From Rhodovibrio salinarum DSM 9154 (GTDB lineage Bacteria; Pseudomonadota; Alphaproteobacteria; Kiloniellales; Rhodovibrionaceae): DNA of 64,000 nucleotides. The stretch covers positions 3,642,693 through 3,706,692 of the forward strand of contig NZ_KI911559.1 of assembly GCF_000515255.1 (NCBI RefSeq), in the 5' to 3' direction. Made by a program: the position numbers and the translations under genes. A model generated the notes under the pieces. That model was not told the origin of the DNA and made no database searches. It was given only the letters and a program-made list of their open reading frames with translations. Position 1 is the stretch's first letter. Each line of letters starts with the position of its first letter. This document shows positions 27,067 to 34,850 of this stretch, one piece after another.

Positions 27067-27089
27067 ATTAATTGCGGGAGGATTTATAT
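27061..27089 (+). promoter_or_regulatory. Putative sigma-70 promoter of the puc operon
   Basis: TTGACG (27061-27066) and TTATAT (27084-27089) are 17 bases apart, a near-consensus pair in an AT-rich island of an otherwise GC-rich window. The -35 box lies inside the second PpsR-like dyad, so repression by occlusion is plausible. The leader to pucB would be about 105 bases. Confidence 0.55.
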
Positions 27090-27200
27090 CTTGAGGTGTG
27101 ATCGGTGGCCACAGCCCCTCAGCGGGCCTCGGCGCCGTGGCAGGGAAGACCCGACAGTGAAGACTGACACGGTCTTCGACGAACCAAGGAGCGAATTTCC

Positions 27201-27365
27201 ATGGCAAATGACATCGACGATCCTGATCGCGTGTGGCCGACCGGACTGACGATCAAAGAGTCCGAGGAGCTCCACAAGCACGTGATCGACGGCGCACGGG
27301 TGTTCTTCGTGATCGCGCTGTTCGCCCACCTGCTGGCGTATGCCTTCACCCCATGGGGCGGCTAA
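27201..27365 (+). CDS. pucB: LH2 light-harvesting complex beta subunit
   Basis: 54 residues, too short for ordinary gene calls. It aligns with LH2 beta chains: [14 protein letters not shown], then one membrane helix with FAHLLA and a C-terminal TPWGG. The His in FAHLLA is the B850 bacteriochlorophyll ligand, the first His of HKHVID and the Arg of GARVFF correspond to the beta-His12/Arg20 positions near B800. The N-terminus ([16 protein letters not shown]) is longer and more acidic than in Rhodoblastus acidophilus. AAGGAG lies 9 bases before ATG. Confidence 0.95.
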   Translation: MANDIDDPDRVWPTGLTIKESEELHKHVIDGARVFFVIALFAHLLAYAFTPWGG

Positions 27366-27389
27366 CCAGCGAGACTTTAGGAGGTTAAG

Positions 27390-27533
27390 ATGAACCAGGG
27401 ACGTATCTGGTGTGTTGTGAAACCCACGGTGGGGCTGCCGCTCCTCCTTGGGGCCGTGACGTTGATCGCGCTCATCGTCCACGGATCGATCCTGGCGAAC
27501 ACCGATTGGTTCCCGGCCTACTGGGGCGGCTAA
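27390..27533 (+). CDS. pucA: LH2 light-harvesting complex alpha subunit
   Basis: 47 residues. It aligns without gaps to the classic LH2 alpha chain: MNQGRIW at the start, His31 in ALIVHGSIL as the B850 ligand, and WFPAYWGG at the end. Tyr44 and Trp45, which hydrogen-bond the B850 acetyl groups, are present, predicting a B800-850 rather than B800-820 antenna. Met1 should carry the formyl group that ligates B800. A near-perfect GGAGGT precedes the start. The C-terminus is short, ending two Gly after Trp45. It lies 24 bases after pucB. Confidence 0.95.
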   Translation: MNQGRIWCVVKPTVGLPLLLGAVTLIALIVHGSILANTDWFPAYWGG

Positions 27534-27571
27534 CTCGGTTATTCCACGGATCAACCGGTCTCGTCGGCGCG

Positions 27572-27615
27572 GGCGGGGGCTGCCCTCGCCTGTGCCGGCG
27601 GGAAATTTTCCGCCG
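27572..27615 (+). terminator. Double hairpin between pucA and the downstream puc genes
   Basis: Two hairpins in a row: a GC stem at 27572-27590 (GGCGGG with CTCGCC, one wobble pair) and a long CGGCGGGAAA/TTTTCCGCCG stem at 27596-27615. In other purple bacteria such structures after pucBA stabilise the antenna mRNA and lower expression of the following genes; the same is inferred here. The T-run lies inside the stem, so partial termination is possible. Confidence 0.5.
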
Positions 27616-27644
27616 AAGGCCAGACGCTCATACGGGGGCGTGAC

Positions 27645-28364
27645 ATGACACCAATCGTGCGCTTTTACGCAAACGCAAAGAACGCCGAAAAAGCCGTGAA
27701 GGAGCTCAAGGCCGACGGCTTTGACGCGGCCAACATTCATCACTTTCAACCAAGCGCCGAGGGCGAGTCGGACCCGTCCAAGCGCGTGGGTGAAGAAATC
27801 GCCGCCGGCCATCTGCCCCAATCCAGCCAGGGGCCGGTCGAGCGAGCGCTCGCGCAGGGCCGACACGTCGTCAGCGTCTACGCGACCTACGGTCGCGCCC
27901 GCCCGGCTGTCCGGATCCTGGATGCTTGCGATCCCGTAGAAGACGAAATTCTCCCGGAATCGTACTCCGGCCTGGAAGAGACGCGCCTGACGTCCGAGGC
28001 ATTCGGGATCCCGATGCTCACCAAGCGGCGCTTCTTCACCATCTCGTCGGAGACGGGGCTGGCGAGTTTCCGCCATTTGTTCGGAGGCGGGCTGCTCACC
28101 AATAAACCCGCGCCGTTCTCCGGGGCGTTTGGTCTCAAGACCTTGTCGGAGCGCAAGACGAACTGGGAATCCAGCATGGGCTTGCCGCTGCGTATCGACA
28201 ATCCGGCATGGCTGTCCTCGAAGCTCGGCATGAAGACGCTGCTGTCGCGCAAGTCGGAGTGGACATCGAGTTTCGGCTTGCCGCTGCTATCCAAGTCACC
28301 GGCGCCGTTGTCCGCGGTCCTGGGCCTGCCGGTGCTGACGCAAAAGAAGCGCGACGCAGCGTAG
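27645..28364 (+). CDS. Unrecognised puc-operon protein with about 16-residue repeats
   Basis: 239 residues, no signal peptide, no membrane helix. Residues 1-100 look like a small alpha/beta domain (PIVRFYANAKNAEKAVKELK, FDAANIHHF) reminiscent of YflT/17M-type stress domains. Residues 115-235 hold at least six copies of a degenerate unit of about 16 residues, pattern S-x-x-F/L-G-L/I/M-x-x-L-S/T-x-K/R: for example SEAFGIPMLTKRR, SGAFGLKTLSERK, SSKLGMKTLLSRK, SSFGLPLLSK, SAVLGLPVLTQKK. The C-terminal half is basic. It lies between pucBA and pucC, so a role in LH2 assembly or regulation is likely; function unknown. Confidence 0.8.
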   Translation: MTPIVRFYANAKNAEKAVKELKADGFDAANIHHFQPSAEGESDPSKRVGEEIAAGHLPQSSQGPVERALAQGRHVVSVYATYGRARPAVRILDACDPVEDEILPESYSGLEETRLTSEAFGIPMLTKRRFFTISSETGLASFRHLFGGGLLTNKPAPFSGAFGLKTLSERKTNWESSMGLPLRIDNPAWLSSKLGMKTLLSRKSEWTSSFGLPLLSKSPAPLSAVLGLPVLTQKKRDAA

Positions 28365-28380
28365 TGAACGGATCGGCCGT

Positions 28381-28421
28381 CCGGCGGGCACGCACGCCCG
28401 CCGGCGCCACCGGTCGTTTTT
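28381..28421 (+). terminator. Hairpin between the repeat-protein gene and pucC
   Basis: A perfect 9-bp stem (CCGGCGGGC / GCCCGCCGG, loop ACGCAC) followed 12 bases later by TTTTT at 28417-28421. It could attenuate readthrough into pucC or stabilise the upstream message. Confidence 0.45.
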
Positions 28422-28456
28422 GACCTGCGCCCGATGCCCAGGAACGTGAGTCTCGC

Positions 28457-29956
28457 ATGCCCCGCCTCCCCCATCTGACACGGAAGCTGACGACCTACTG
28501 GCTTTCGCTGGGACCGCGGTTCCTGCCCTATGCGGACGTGGCGCTGCCGGACTTGCCCTGGGCGCGTCTGCTCAGGCTGTCGCTGTTTCAGGTGTCGGTC
28601 GGCATGGCCCTGGTGCTGCTGGTCGGCACCTTGAACCGCGTGATGATCGTTGAGCTGGGCGTGCCGACTTCCCTGGTCGCGGTCATGGTGGCCCTACCGC
28701 TCTTGGCCGCGCCTTTCCGGGCCCTGATCGGGTTCCGGTCGGACTCCCACCGCTGCGAACTTGGGTGGCGGCGCGTCCCGTTCATCTACCGCGGGACCCT
28801 ACTGCAATTCGGCGGCTTTGCGATCATGCCGTTCGCGCTGCTGGTGCTCGCGGGCATGGGCGAGTCCAGCCATCTGCCCGCCTGGGTCGGAGAGATCGCA
28901 GCCGCACTCGCCTTTCTGCTGGTCGGAGCGGGCGCGCACATGGTCCAGACCGTCGGACTGGCCCTCGCGACCGATCTGACCCCATCGGAATCCCACCCGA
29001 AGGTGGTCGGGCTGATGTACGTCATGCTGCTGTTCGGCATGATGTTGAGCGCGCTTGTGTTCGGAGTGCTGCTGGCCGACTTCAGCCCCGGACGTCTGGT
29101 GCAGGTAATCCAGGGCGCGGCCGTGTTGACCGCTGCGCTGAACTTCATCGCCCTGTGGAAGCAGGAGCCGCGCAACCCGCCGCGCGGTGCGCAACCGGCC
29201 CAGCAGGACCCGAGCTTCCGGGAATGCTGGCAACGCTTTTGCCAGGGCCGCGACGCGGTCCGGCGGCTGGTCATCGTCGGGCTGGGGACGATCGGCTTCG
29301 GCATGGCCGATGTCGTTCTGGAGCCCTACGGCGGCGAGGTGCTGGGACTGAGCGTCTCCACGACGACCAAGCTGACGGCGCTGTTCGCCTTTGGCGGGCT
29401 GGTCGGTTTCGCGTTCGCCTGGTTCCGGCTGGCCCGCGGCGGCCACGCCTACCGGGTGGCCCACCTGGGCGCGCTGCTGGGCATCTCGGCGTTCATCCTG
29501 GTGATGCTGTCCGCGCCGCTGGATCTGACCAGTATCTTCCTGATCGGCAACTTCCTGATCGGCTTCGGCGGGGCGCTGTTCTGGCACGGCACCCTGACCG
29601 TCACGATGAACCAAGCACCCAAGGATCAGGCCGGCCTGGCGCTCGGCGCCTGGGGCGCGGTGCAGGCGACCGCCGCCGGCAGCGCGATGGCCATGAGCGG
29701 CCTCCTGCGCGACGGGGTGCAGTTGCTTGCCAGCGGGGCGGCGCCGGTGCTGGGCGTGGCCAACGCGGCGGCGGGCTACATGGCGGTCTACGCCTTCGAG
29801 ATCGCGCTGCTGCTGGTCACGGTCATCGCGACGCTGCCGCTATTGCGCCGGCTTTCGACCCCGGGCGAGTCGGCGACGACCGCCACCGGCGACCCGACGC
29901 CCGCCGGCGTGTCGATGGCGCACACAACCGAGGGTGTGGGCGACTCGCCCCGATAG
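28457..29956 (+). CDS. pucC: PucC/LhaA family light-harvesting assembly protein (MFS/BCH1)
   Basis: 499 residues, about 12 membrane helices. PucC hallmarks: LPYADVALPDLPWARLLRLS at the N-terminus, LNRVMIVELGVP in the first helices, GFRSDSH, and RRVPFIYRGTLLQF. PucC and its paralogues help assemble LH2 or LH1, perhaps delivering bacteriochlorophyll or apoproteins. Its place after pucBA on the same strand favours an LH2 role. The deformylase-like gene starts 10 bases after it. The C-terminal about 30 residues are Thr/Gly-rich and cytoplasmic. Confidence 0.92.
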   Translation: MPRLPHLTRKLTTYWLSLGPRFLPYADVALPDLPWARLLRLSLFQVSVGMALVLLVGTLNRVMIVELGVPTSLVAVMVALPLLAAPFRALIGFRSDSHRCELGWRRVPFIYRGTLLQFGGFAIMPFALLVLAGMGESSHLPAWVGEIAAALAFLLVGAGAHMVQTVGLALATDLTPSESHPKVVGLMYVMLLFGMMLSALVFGVLLADFSPGRLVQVIQGAAVLTAALNFIALWKQEPRNPPRGAQPAQQDPSFRECWQRFCQGRDAVRRLVIVGLGTIGFGMADVVLEPYGGEVLGLSVSTTTKLTALFAFGGLVGFAFAWFRLARGGHAYRVAHLGALLGISAFILVMLSAPLDLTSIFLIGNFLIGFGGALFWHGTLTVTMNQAPKDQAGLALGAWGAVQATAAGSAMAMSGLLRDGVQLLASGAAPVLGVANAAAGYMAVYAFEIALLLVTVIATLPLLRRLSTPGESATTATGDPTPAGVSMAHTTEGVGDSPR

Positions 29957-29966
29957 GAGGATCCCG

Positions 29967-30488
29967 ATGGCCGCGCTGTCGATCCTGGAATATCCCGACT
30001 ACCGCTTGCGCATCGCCGCGGCCCCGGTTGAGACCTTCGATGCCGAGCTTGGGCGCCTTGTCGACACGCTGTGCCAGACGATGCGCGAGGAATCGCTGAT
30101 CGGGCTGAGCGCGACCCAACTGGACATCCGCCAGCGCATCGCCGTGATCACGCCCGAAAACCCCGAGGCACCGCAGGTCTACATCAACCCCGAGATCGTC
30201 TCGCGCCGCGGTCTCGGCTTTGTCGAGGAGAGCTGCCGCTCGGTCCCCGGGGTCAAGGGCAACGTGATGCGCGCCATGCGCATTCGGGTCGAGGCCCAGG
30301 ACCGCGACGGCACGCCGTTTACGCAGGACCTGGAAGGCATGGATGCCGTGTGCCTGCAGCACGAACTCGACCACCTGAACGGCAAGCTGTTCATCGACCG
30401 GCTCTTCATCCTGCGTCGCCTGATGATCGGCTTCGGCGCCATCGGCAAGAAGCGCCGCGAAGTCCACGACCGCGAACACGCCGCTTAG
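29967..30488 (+). CDS. Divergent peptide deformylase-like protein
   Basis: 173 residues from ATG 29967 with TAGGAGG upstream. The metal site is intact: C90 in motif 2 and H132-E-L-D-H136 in motif 3, with E133 as catalytic base. Two substrate-pocket motifs deviate: motif 1 is LIGLSATQ (usual GVGLAAPQ) and motif 2 is ESCRS (usual EGCLS). It may therefore be an accessory deformylase with altered specificity rather than the housekeeping enzyme; no fmt gene is adjacent. It is the last gene of the puc operon, 10 bases after pucC, which is unusual because LH2 alpha needs its N-formyl group. Confidence 0.87.
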   Translation: MAALSILEYPDYRLRIAAAPVETFDAELGRLVDTLCQTMREESLIGLSATQLDIRQRIAVITPENPEAPQVYINPEIVSRRGLGFVEESCRSVPGVKGNVMRAMRIRVEAQDRDGTPFTQDLEGMDAVCLQHELDHLNGKLFIDRLFILRRLMIGFGAIGKKRREVHDREHAA

Positions 30489-30654
30489 ACCCCCACCGCG
30501 CACGCGGCGGACCCGGCTCACAGAAACCCCATCGCGCGCCATCAGATCAGTTGCCGGCATGTGAACCGACATGGGGAACGGAGTTGTTGAACACAGGCTC
30601 CGCACCCCACTGGCCGGTCGCATTGAGAATCCCGGACACGTTAGAGCGCGCCCA

Positions 30655-31176
30655 TCAGGCCATCCGCTTGAGGGTCCCGTCTCGCACGACGAACTGGTGA
30701 ACCAGCGCCATCGTGATATGTCCGACGACAAGGGCGCTCAGGCCCCAGGCCAACGGGGAGTGCAAGCTGCCCAGGCTCGCTGCCCACCCGATTTTATCGC
30801 CCTCGGCAATCAACTGCACACCGAAGGCATCCAGTCCGTAGCCACCTCCAAGCATCACGAGGATGCCGGTAATGGGCTGCAGAATCAGCAACACGTAGAG
30901 CAATCCGTGCCCAGCCGTGGCGAAAATGCCAGTGGTCCCGTTCTGCGGTGGGCGGTTCCGGCGCTGGCTGATCGTCCAGAAGGTCCGCAATACGATCAGC
31001 GCAAGCAACAGAACCCCGATGGACACATGCCAGGGGACAAGAACCTGCCCGACCCAGTGCTCGCCTTCGGCGATGCGGTCGCCGAACTTCAGAATTTGCC
31101 AGCCGATCAGCAGCGCCATCCCCCAATGGAAGGCTTTTGAGATAAGGCCGTACCCGGCAGCCGTATCTTTGATCAT
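30655..31176 (-). CDS. Cytochrome b561 family protein
   Basis: 173 residues with four membrane helices. Candidate heme ligands are the histidines in SKAFHWGMALL (helix 1), PWHVSIGVLLL (helix 2), GHGLLYVLLI (helix 3) and VGHITMALVHQF (helix 4), the usual layout of prokaryotic b561. These proteins move electrons from quinol, in some cases to superoxide. GGAGGAGG lies right before ATG 31176. A 39-codon frame precedes it, and a LysR gene is divergent, probably controlling it. Confidence 0.92.
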   Translation of the reverse strand: MIKDTAAGYGLISKAFHWGMALLIGWQILKFGDRIAEGEHWVGQVLVPWHVSIGVLLLALIVLRTFWTISQRRNRPPQNGTTGIFATAGHGLLYVLLILQPITGILVMLGGGYGLDAFGVQLIAEGDKIGWAASLGSLHSPLAWGLSALVVGHITMALVHQFVVRDGTLKRMA

Positions 31177-31196
31177 GCTCTCCTCCTCCTATGCGC

Positions 31197-31316
31197 TCAG
31201 CCCATGCTCTCGACAAGGCCACCTTCACCCCGCAGCACAGCGGCGGTAGTCGCGCTGGCTCGAGGCGAAGCGGCCCTGCTGAGATCGGCTATCGTGGACG
31301 CGTTCAACTCGACCAT
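31197..31316 (-). CDS. Short 39-aa protein or leader peptide upstream of cytochrome b561
   Basis: A small frame starting at ATG 31316 with a strong AGGAGGT four bases upstream, ending 20 bases before the cytochrome gene. The product (MVELNASTIADLSRAASPRA...) has no membrane helix or known motif. It may be a genuine small protein, a leader peptide coupling translation to the cytochrome, or a gene remnant. The ribosome site is the main evidence. Confidence 0.45.
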   Translation of the reverse strand: MVELNASTIADLSRAASPRASATTAAVLRGEGGLVESMG

Positions 31317-31399
31317 CGCGACCTCCTGGAAGGGGAGGGAGCGAGATATGGTCGTTTGGCACCCGAAATATTGAGCTTGCAGCTGACCAACAAAATGGC

Positions 31400-31409
31400 G
31401 AATATATTC
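31400..31409. promoter_or_regulatory. Palindrome in the LysR/cytochrome b561 divergent region
   Basis: GAATATATTC is a perfect 10-base palindrome in an AT-rich gap, 40 bases upstream of the LysR start and 84 bases from the divergent small gene. A plausible regulator site or -10 region; low certainty. Confidence 0.3.
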
Positions 31410-31448
31410 TAACATTATCTATGCTACGTTCTTAATGATGAGACTAAG

Positions 31449-32345
31449 ATGGATCTGGTCGATGGGCTGAGAGTGTTCGTCGCTGCGGCCGAGACGGGAT
31501 CGTTCGCCGGCGCCGCACGCCGTCTGGCGATATCGAACAAGCTCGCATCCAAATACATCGGCGAACTCGAGCGGCGTCTTGGTGTTCAACTCTTTCAACG
31601 CACGACCCGCCGTCTGGGCATGACAACGGCAGGCGAACTCCTGATCGCGCGCGCCCCCGCCTGGCTGGATGCGCTCGACGAAATGACGGCTGATCTCCGC
31701 GAAGAAGGGGCCGGCCTTACCGGTACGCTACGGCTCGCGGCACCGGTGACGTTCGGTGAAATGTACGTGCAGCCAATGCTACTGCGGCTACAACGCGTGC
31801 ATCCAGACCTGAAGGTCGACCTGCGTCTTTCGGATAGGCATATCGACCTTGCCTCGGAAGGTATCGATCTGGCGATCCGCATCGGGGAACTGGGGAATTC
31901 CTCCCTGATCGCGCGAAGGCTCGGCCGGAGCGAGGTGCTGCTGGTCGCTTCCCCGCGCTACCTGGAACAACACGGCGCACCCGAGACGCCGGCCGACCTA
32001 ACGTCCCATCACTGCATCCGCGACAGCAACATGCTGGAGGACTCCAAGTGGCCCTTGTTCGAGAACGAAACGCCGCAATGGGTCAAAGTGAGCGGGCAGA
32101 TTCGGGTCAACAGCGCCCGCGCTGCACGCAACCTGGCCGTCGCTGGCGAGGGTATCGCCTTCTGTCCGGATTACGCCGTCGCACCGGATCTTACGAGCGG
32201 GCAATTGGTCCGGGTTCTTGAGCGGGTCCGCACCCCCATCGTTGATATCAACGCCGTCTACCTAAAGAGCCACCACATCCCGCGACGCACACGCGCGACC
32301 ATCGAATTCATGGTGCAGGAGGGGTTCGCCAGGCAGTTTCAGTAA
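31449..32345 (+). CDS. LysR family transcriptional regulator
   Basis: 298 residues. The N-terminal HTH (LVDGLRVFVAAAETGSFAGA, then SNKLASKYIGELERRLG) and the TTRRLGMTTAG wing are typical of the CrgA-like LysR group that often responds to redox-active or quinone-type compounds. An effector-binding domain covers residues about 90-295. Divergent from the small gene plus cytochrome b561, which is the likely target. The effector is not deducible. Confidence 0.92.
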   Translation: MDLVDGLRVFVAAAETGSFAGAARRLAISNKLASKYIGELERRLGVQLFQRTTRRLGMTTAGELLIARAPAWLDALDEMTADLREEGAGLTGTLRLAAPVTFGEMYVQPMLLRLQRVHPDLKVDLRLSDRHIDLASEGIDLAIRIGELGNSSLIARRLGRSEVLLVASPRYLEQHGAPETPADLTSHHCIRDSNMLEDSKWPLFENETPQWVKVSGQIRVNSARAARNLAVAGEGIAFCPDYAVAPDLTSGQLVRVLERVRTPIVDINAVYLKSHHIPRRTRATIEFMVQEGFARQFQ

Positions 32346-32510
32346 GGGGGTGAGCGCGCCGTGCGGCACGTGCAGCACGGTCTTGGCCCGAAGTGGACAT
32401 TGCCCTGAAGCTGTCGGGCATATAAGCATATGCTAAATCTACGCATACCCTTGCCAAACGCGCAGAGCTGACCACTCCTCTCGCCGCCATCATATGAACT
32501 CCGGGAGCCA

Positions 32511-33509
32511 ATGAGAATGCGCAGGATCCTTGCCGCAGCGCTTGGTCTGACCTCAATCGTCGGTGTTGCGGCCTCTGCCACCGCGCACCCATCCGAACCA
32601 ACCGTTCACATTGGCGACGCCTGGGCCACCGCACCGATCGGCGCGGCGAAGAACGGCGGAGCGTTCATGACCCTTTACAATATCGGAGAGGGAGACGCCG
32701 AACTGACAGGCGCGGCGAGTGCGTCCGCCAAGCGTGTGGAACTGCACCGCTCCTCGATGGAGGACGGCGTGATGCGGATGGCGCCGGTGGATCGCCTCCG
32801 AATCCCGGCACACGGCCACACCGCCCTGCGCCCCGGTGGGTATCACGTGATGCTCATCGGCGCCGGCGGTCTCGAGGTCGGCGACACCTTGGAATTGACC
32901 TTGCAGTTCGCCCAGTTGCCCGACCAGACGCTCACCGTGCCGGTCGTTCAGACGGGTACGACGCCAAAGGCCGTGCGCCAGCAGGTCCTGGTGCCGATGC
33001 ACCAGATCACGGCCGACGGCCAACAGGCCCGGATCGGCACACTGGCCTTGCGCGCGCATCCCGGTGGTCTGCTTGCGGTCCCGCTGCTGCAAGGCCTGCA
33101 ACCGGGCCCGCACGCGATGCACCTGCACACGCAAGGGGACTGTGGTTCGACAGAACGCGACGGCGAGCTGCGTCCGGGTGCGGCGGCCGGCGGGCACTTC
33201 GACCCGGACGAGACGGGCCGCTATGACGGGCCGTATCGGAACGGGGCGCGCGGCGACATGCCCAACTTGTACGTTGAGGACAACGGCACCTCGACGATCC
33301 CAGTCCTGGCCCCAAGGTTGAACCTGGAGGACGTTCGGGGCCGCAGCATCATGATTCACGCCGAACCTGATCGCTACGGGCCACGGCTGCCAGGGGCATC
33401 AGTCCTGAATGGCGGCGGCAGGCCGTCGGACCACGGTCATGGCGACACCCAGGACCACGAACATCACGGCGGCCTGCGCATGTACTGCGGCATCGTACCG
33501 GATGCCTGA
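32511..33509 (+). CDS. Fusion of PCuAC copper chaperone and copper-only SOD-like domain
   Basis: 332 residues, exported (signal peptide to about residue 25). Domain 1 (about 30-148) is PCuAC: H79, M83, H112 and M114 match the H/M Cu(I) site. Domain 2 (about 158-330) is Cu,Zn-SOD-like: Cu ligands H204, H206, H283 and bridging H229, with the disulfide pair C211 and C326. Two zinc-site histidines are missing: the positions hold Y238 and A246, while D249 remains. It is probably a copper-only SOD supplied by its own chaperone domain. A His-rich stretch (residues 308-319) precedes the last strand. An MFS gene follows 24 bases later. Confidence 0.88.
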   Translation: MRMRRILAAALGLTSIVGVAASATAHPSEPTVHIGDAWATAPIGAAKNGGAFMTLYNIGEGDAELTGAASASAKRVELHRSSMEDGVMRMAPVDRLRIPAHGHTALRPGGYHVMLIGAGGLEVGDTLELTLQFAQLPDQTLTVPVVQTGTTPKAVRQQVLVPMHQITADGQQARIGTLALRAHPGGLLAVPLLQGLQPGPHAMHLHTQGDCGSTERDGELRPGAAAGGHFDPDETGRYDGPYRNGARGDMPNLYVEDNGTSTIPVLAPRLNLEDVRGRSIMIHAEPDRYGPRLPGASVLNGGGRPSDHGHGDTQDHEHHGGLRMYCGIVPDA

Positions 33510-33533
33510 CTCGGGTCGCGCATCGCCACCGGC

Positions 33534-34742
33534 ATGACCAGCCCAGCCCGCGTATGGTCGAACGTCGCGACCCTGTCCTTGTGCCAGGGTCTGGCGATGA
33601 GTGCCTCGGCGCTCGTGGTCACGGTGACCGCGTTGGTCGGGCGCCAGCTGGCACCCGACGCAGGGCTCGCGACCCTGCCGCTGGGATTGCAATACCTGAC
33701 GATGACCCTGGCCGCCGTCCCGATCGCCCGCAGCATGCAGCGGTTCGGGCGCCGGCTGGGGTTTTCGTTGGGCCACGGCGCCGGAGTCGCGGGCGGGCTG
33801 GCCGGCTGCGAAGCGGTTCTGACGGCCGACTTCGCACTGTACTGTCTGGCATCCGTTCTGATCGGCCTGTACGTCGGCCATTCCTTCCACCACCGCTTCG
33901 CGGCGGCGGAGACCGCGGACACGGTGCGATCGGTCGACCGGGACCGCGCGCTCGGTCTCGTTCTGGCGGGCGGCGTTCTGGCCGCCCTGGCGGGCCCGCA
34001 GCTCGCGGCTTGGTCGAAGGACCTGTTCGCACCGGTGACCTTTGCCGGCAGCTGGCTGGCGGTGTCCGGGCTCGCGGGGCTCGGCCTGGTGGTCGTACAA
34101 ACCCTGGAGCTTCCGCAAGCAGCGGTCCCCGGAAGGCGGGCTAGCTGGAGCCAGGCCCGCCGGCTGCTTCGCCGGCCCGCGTTCGCGCTCGCAATGGCCG
34201 CGGCGGCGGTGGCGTACGCGGCGATGAACCTGGTGATGACGGTGACACCGGTTGCGATTCTGGACTGCCACCTGCCCTTCGCGGCGGCGGCGTTCGTTAT
34301 CCAGTGGCACGTGTTCGCCATGCATGCCCCATCCTTCTTCACGGGCGACCTGATTCGCCGGTTGGGCGCACGCCTGGTCATGGGCGCCGGGGTGGCTTTG
34401 ATGACCGGCAGTGCGGCCATCAATGCTACCGGGATCACGCTGCCGCATTTCTTGGGCGCGCTCGTGCTGCTGGGGGTCGGCTGGAACTTCCTGTTCGTCA
34501 GCGCGACCGCGCTGCTTGTGCGCAGCTACACACAGGAAGAGGCGGCCATCGCACAAGGCGTCAACGACACGGTCCTATTCGCCACGATCGCGGTCTCGGC
34601 GCTGGGCGCCGGCTGGCTTTACGACCATTTCGGCTGGATCGTGTTGAACGCCGCAATCCTGGTTCCGCTCCTGGTCGTGGCAGCCGGCCTGACGGTGATG
34701 GGCCGGCCGTCGCAGGCAGTGCCAATCCGGGCCGACGACTGA
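33534..34742 (+). CDS. MFS transporter
   Basis: 402 residues, about 12 membrane helices in two halves. Conserved charged loops such as RSMQRFGRRLG (between helices 2 and 3) are typical of MFS carriers. The Met/His content of several loops (FHHRF, HVFAMHAPSFF) and its place between a copper chaperone-SOD fusion and a SCO gene make a copper or copper-complex substrate plausible, but this is inference. Related MFS proteins (YfkF/CcoA-like) exist, and CcoA is a copper importer for cytochrome oxidase; I cannot confirm membership. Confidence 0.82.
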   Translation: MTSPARVWSNVATLSLCQGLAMSASALVVTVTALVGRQLAPDAGLATLPLGLQYLTMTLAAVPIARSMQRFGRRLGFSLGHGAGVAGGLAGCEAVLTADFALYCLASVLIGLYVGHSFHHRFAAAETADTVRSVDRDRALGLVLAGGVLAALAGPQLAAWSKDLFAPVTFAGSWLAVSGLAGLGLVVVQTLELPQAAVPGRRASWSQARRLLRRPAFALAMAAAAVAYAAMNLVMTVTPVAILDCHLPFAAAAFVIQWHVFAMHAPSFFTGDLIRRLGARLVMGAGVALMTGSAAINATGITLPHFLGALVLLGVGWNFLFVSATALLVRSYTQEEAAIAQGVNDTVLFATIAVSALGAGWLYDHFGWIVLNAAILVPLLVVAAGLTVMGRPSQAVPIRADD

Positions 34743-34850
34743 AACATCCCGATGCGCTGGCATGACGCAGGGCTTGGAGGCAAACCGCCGACGCGATAGC
34801 TCGGGGCTAGGTTAAGTCTTGAAGCCAGCCAACTCTTGAAGAAGGTCAGA

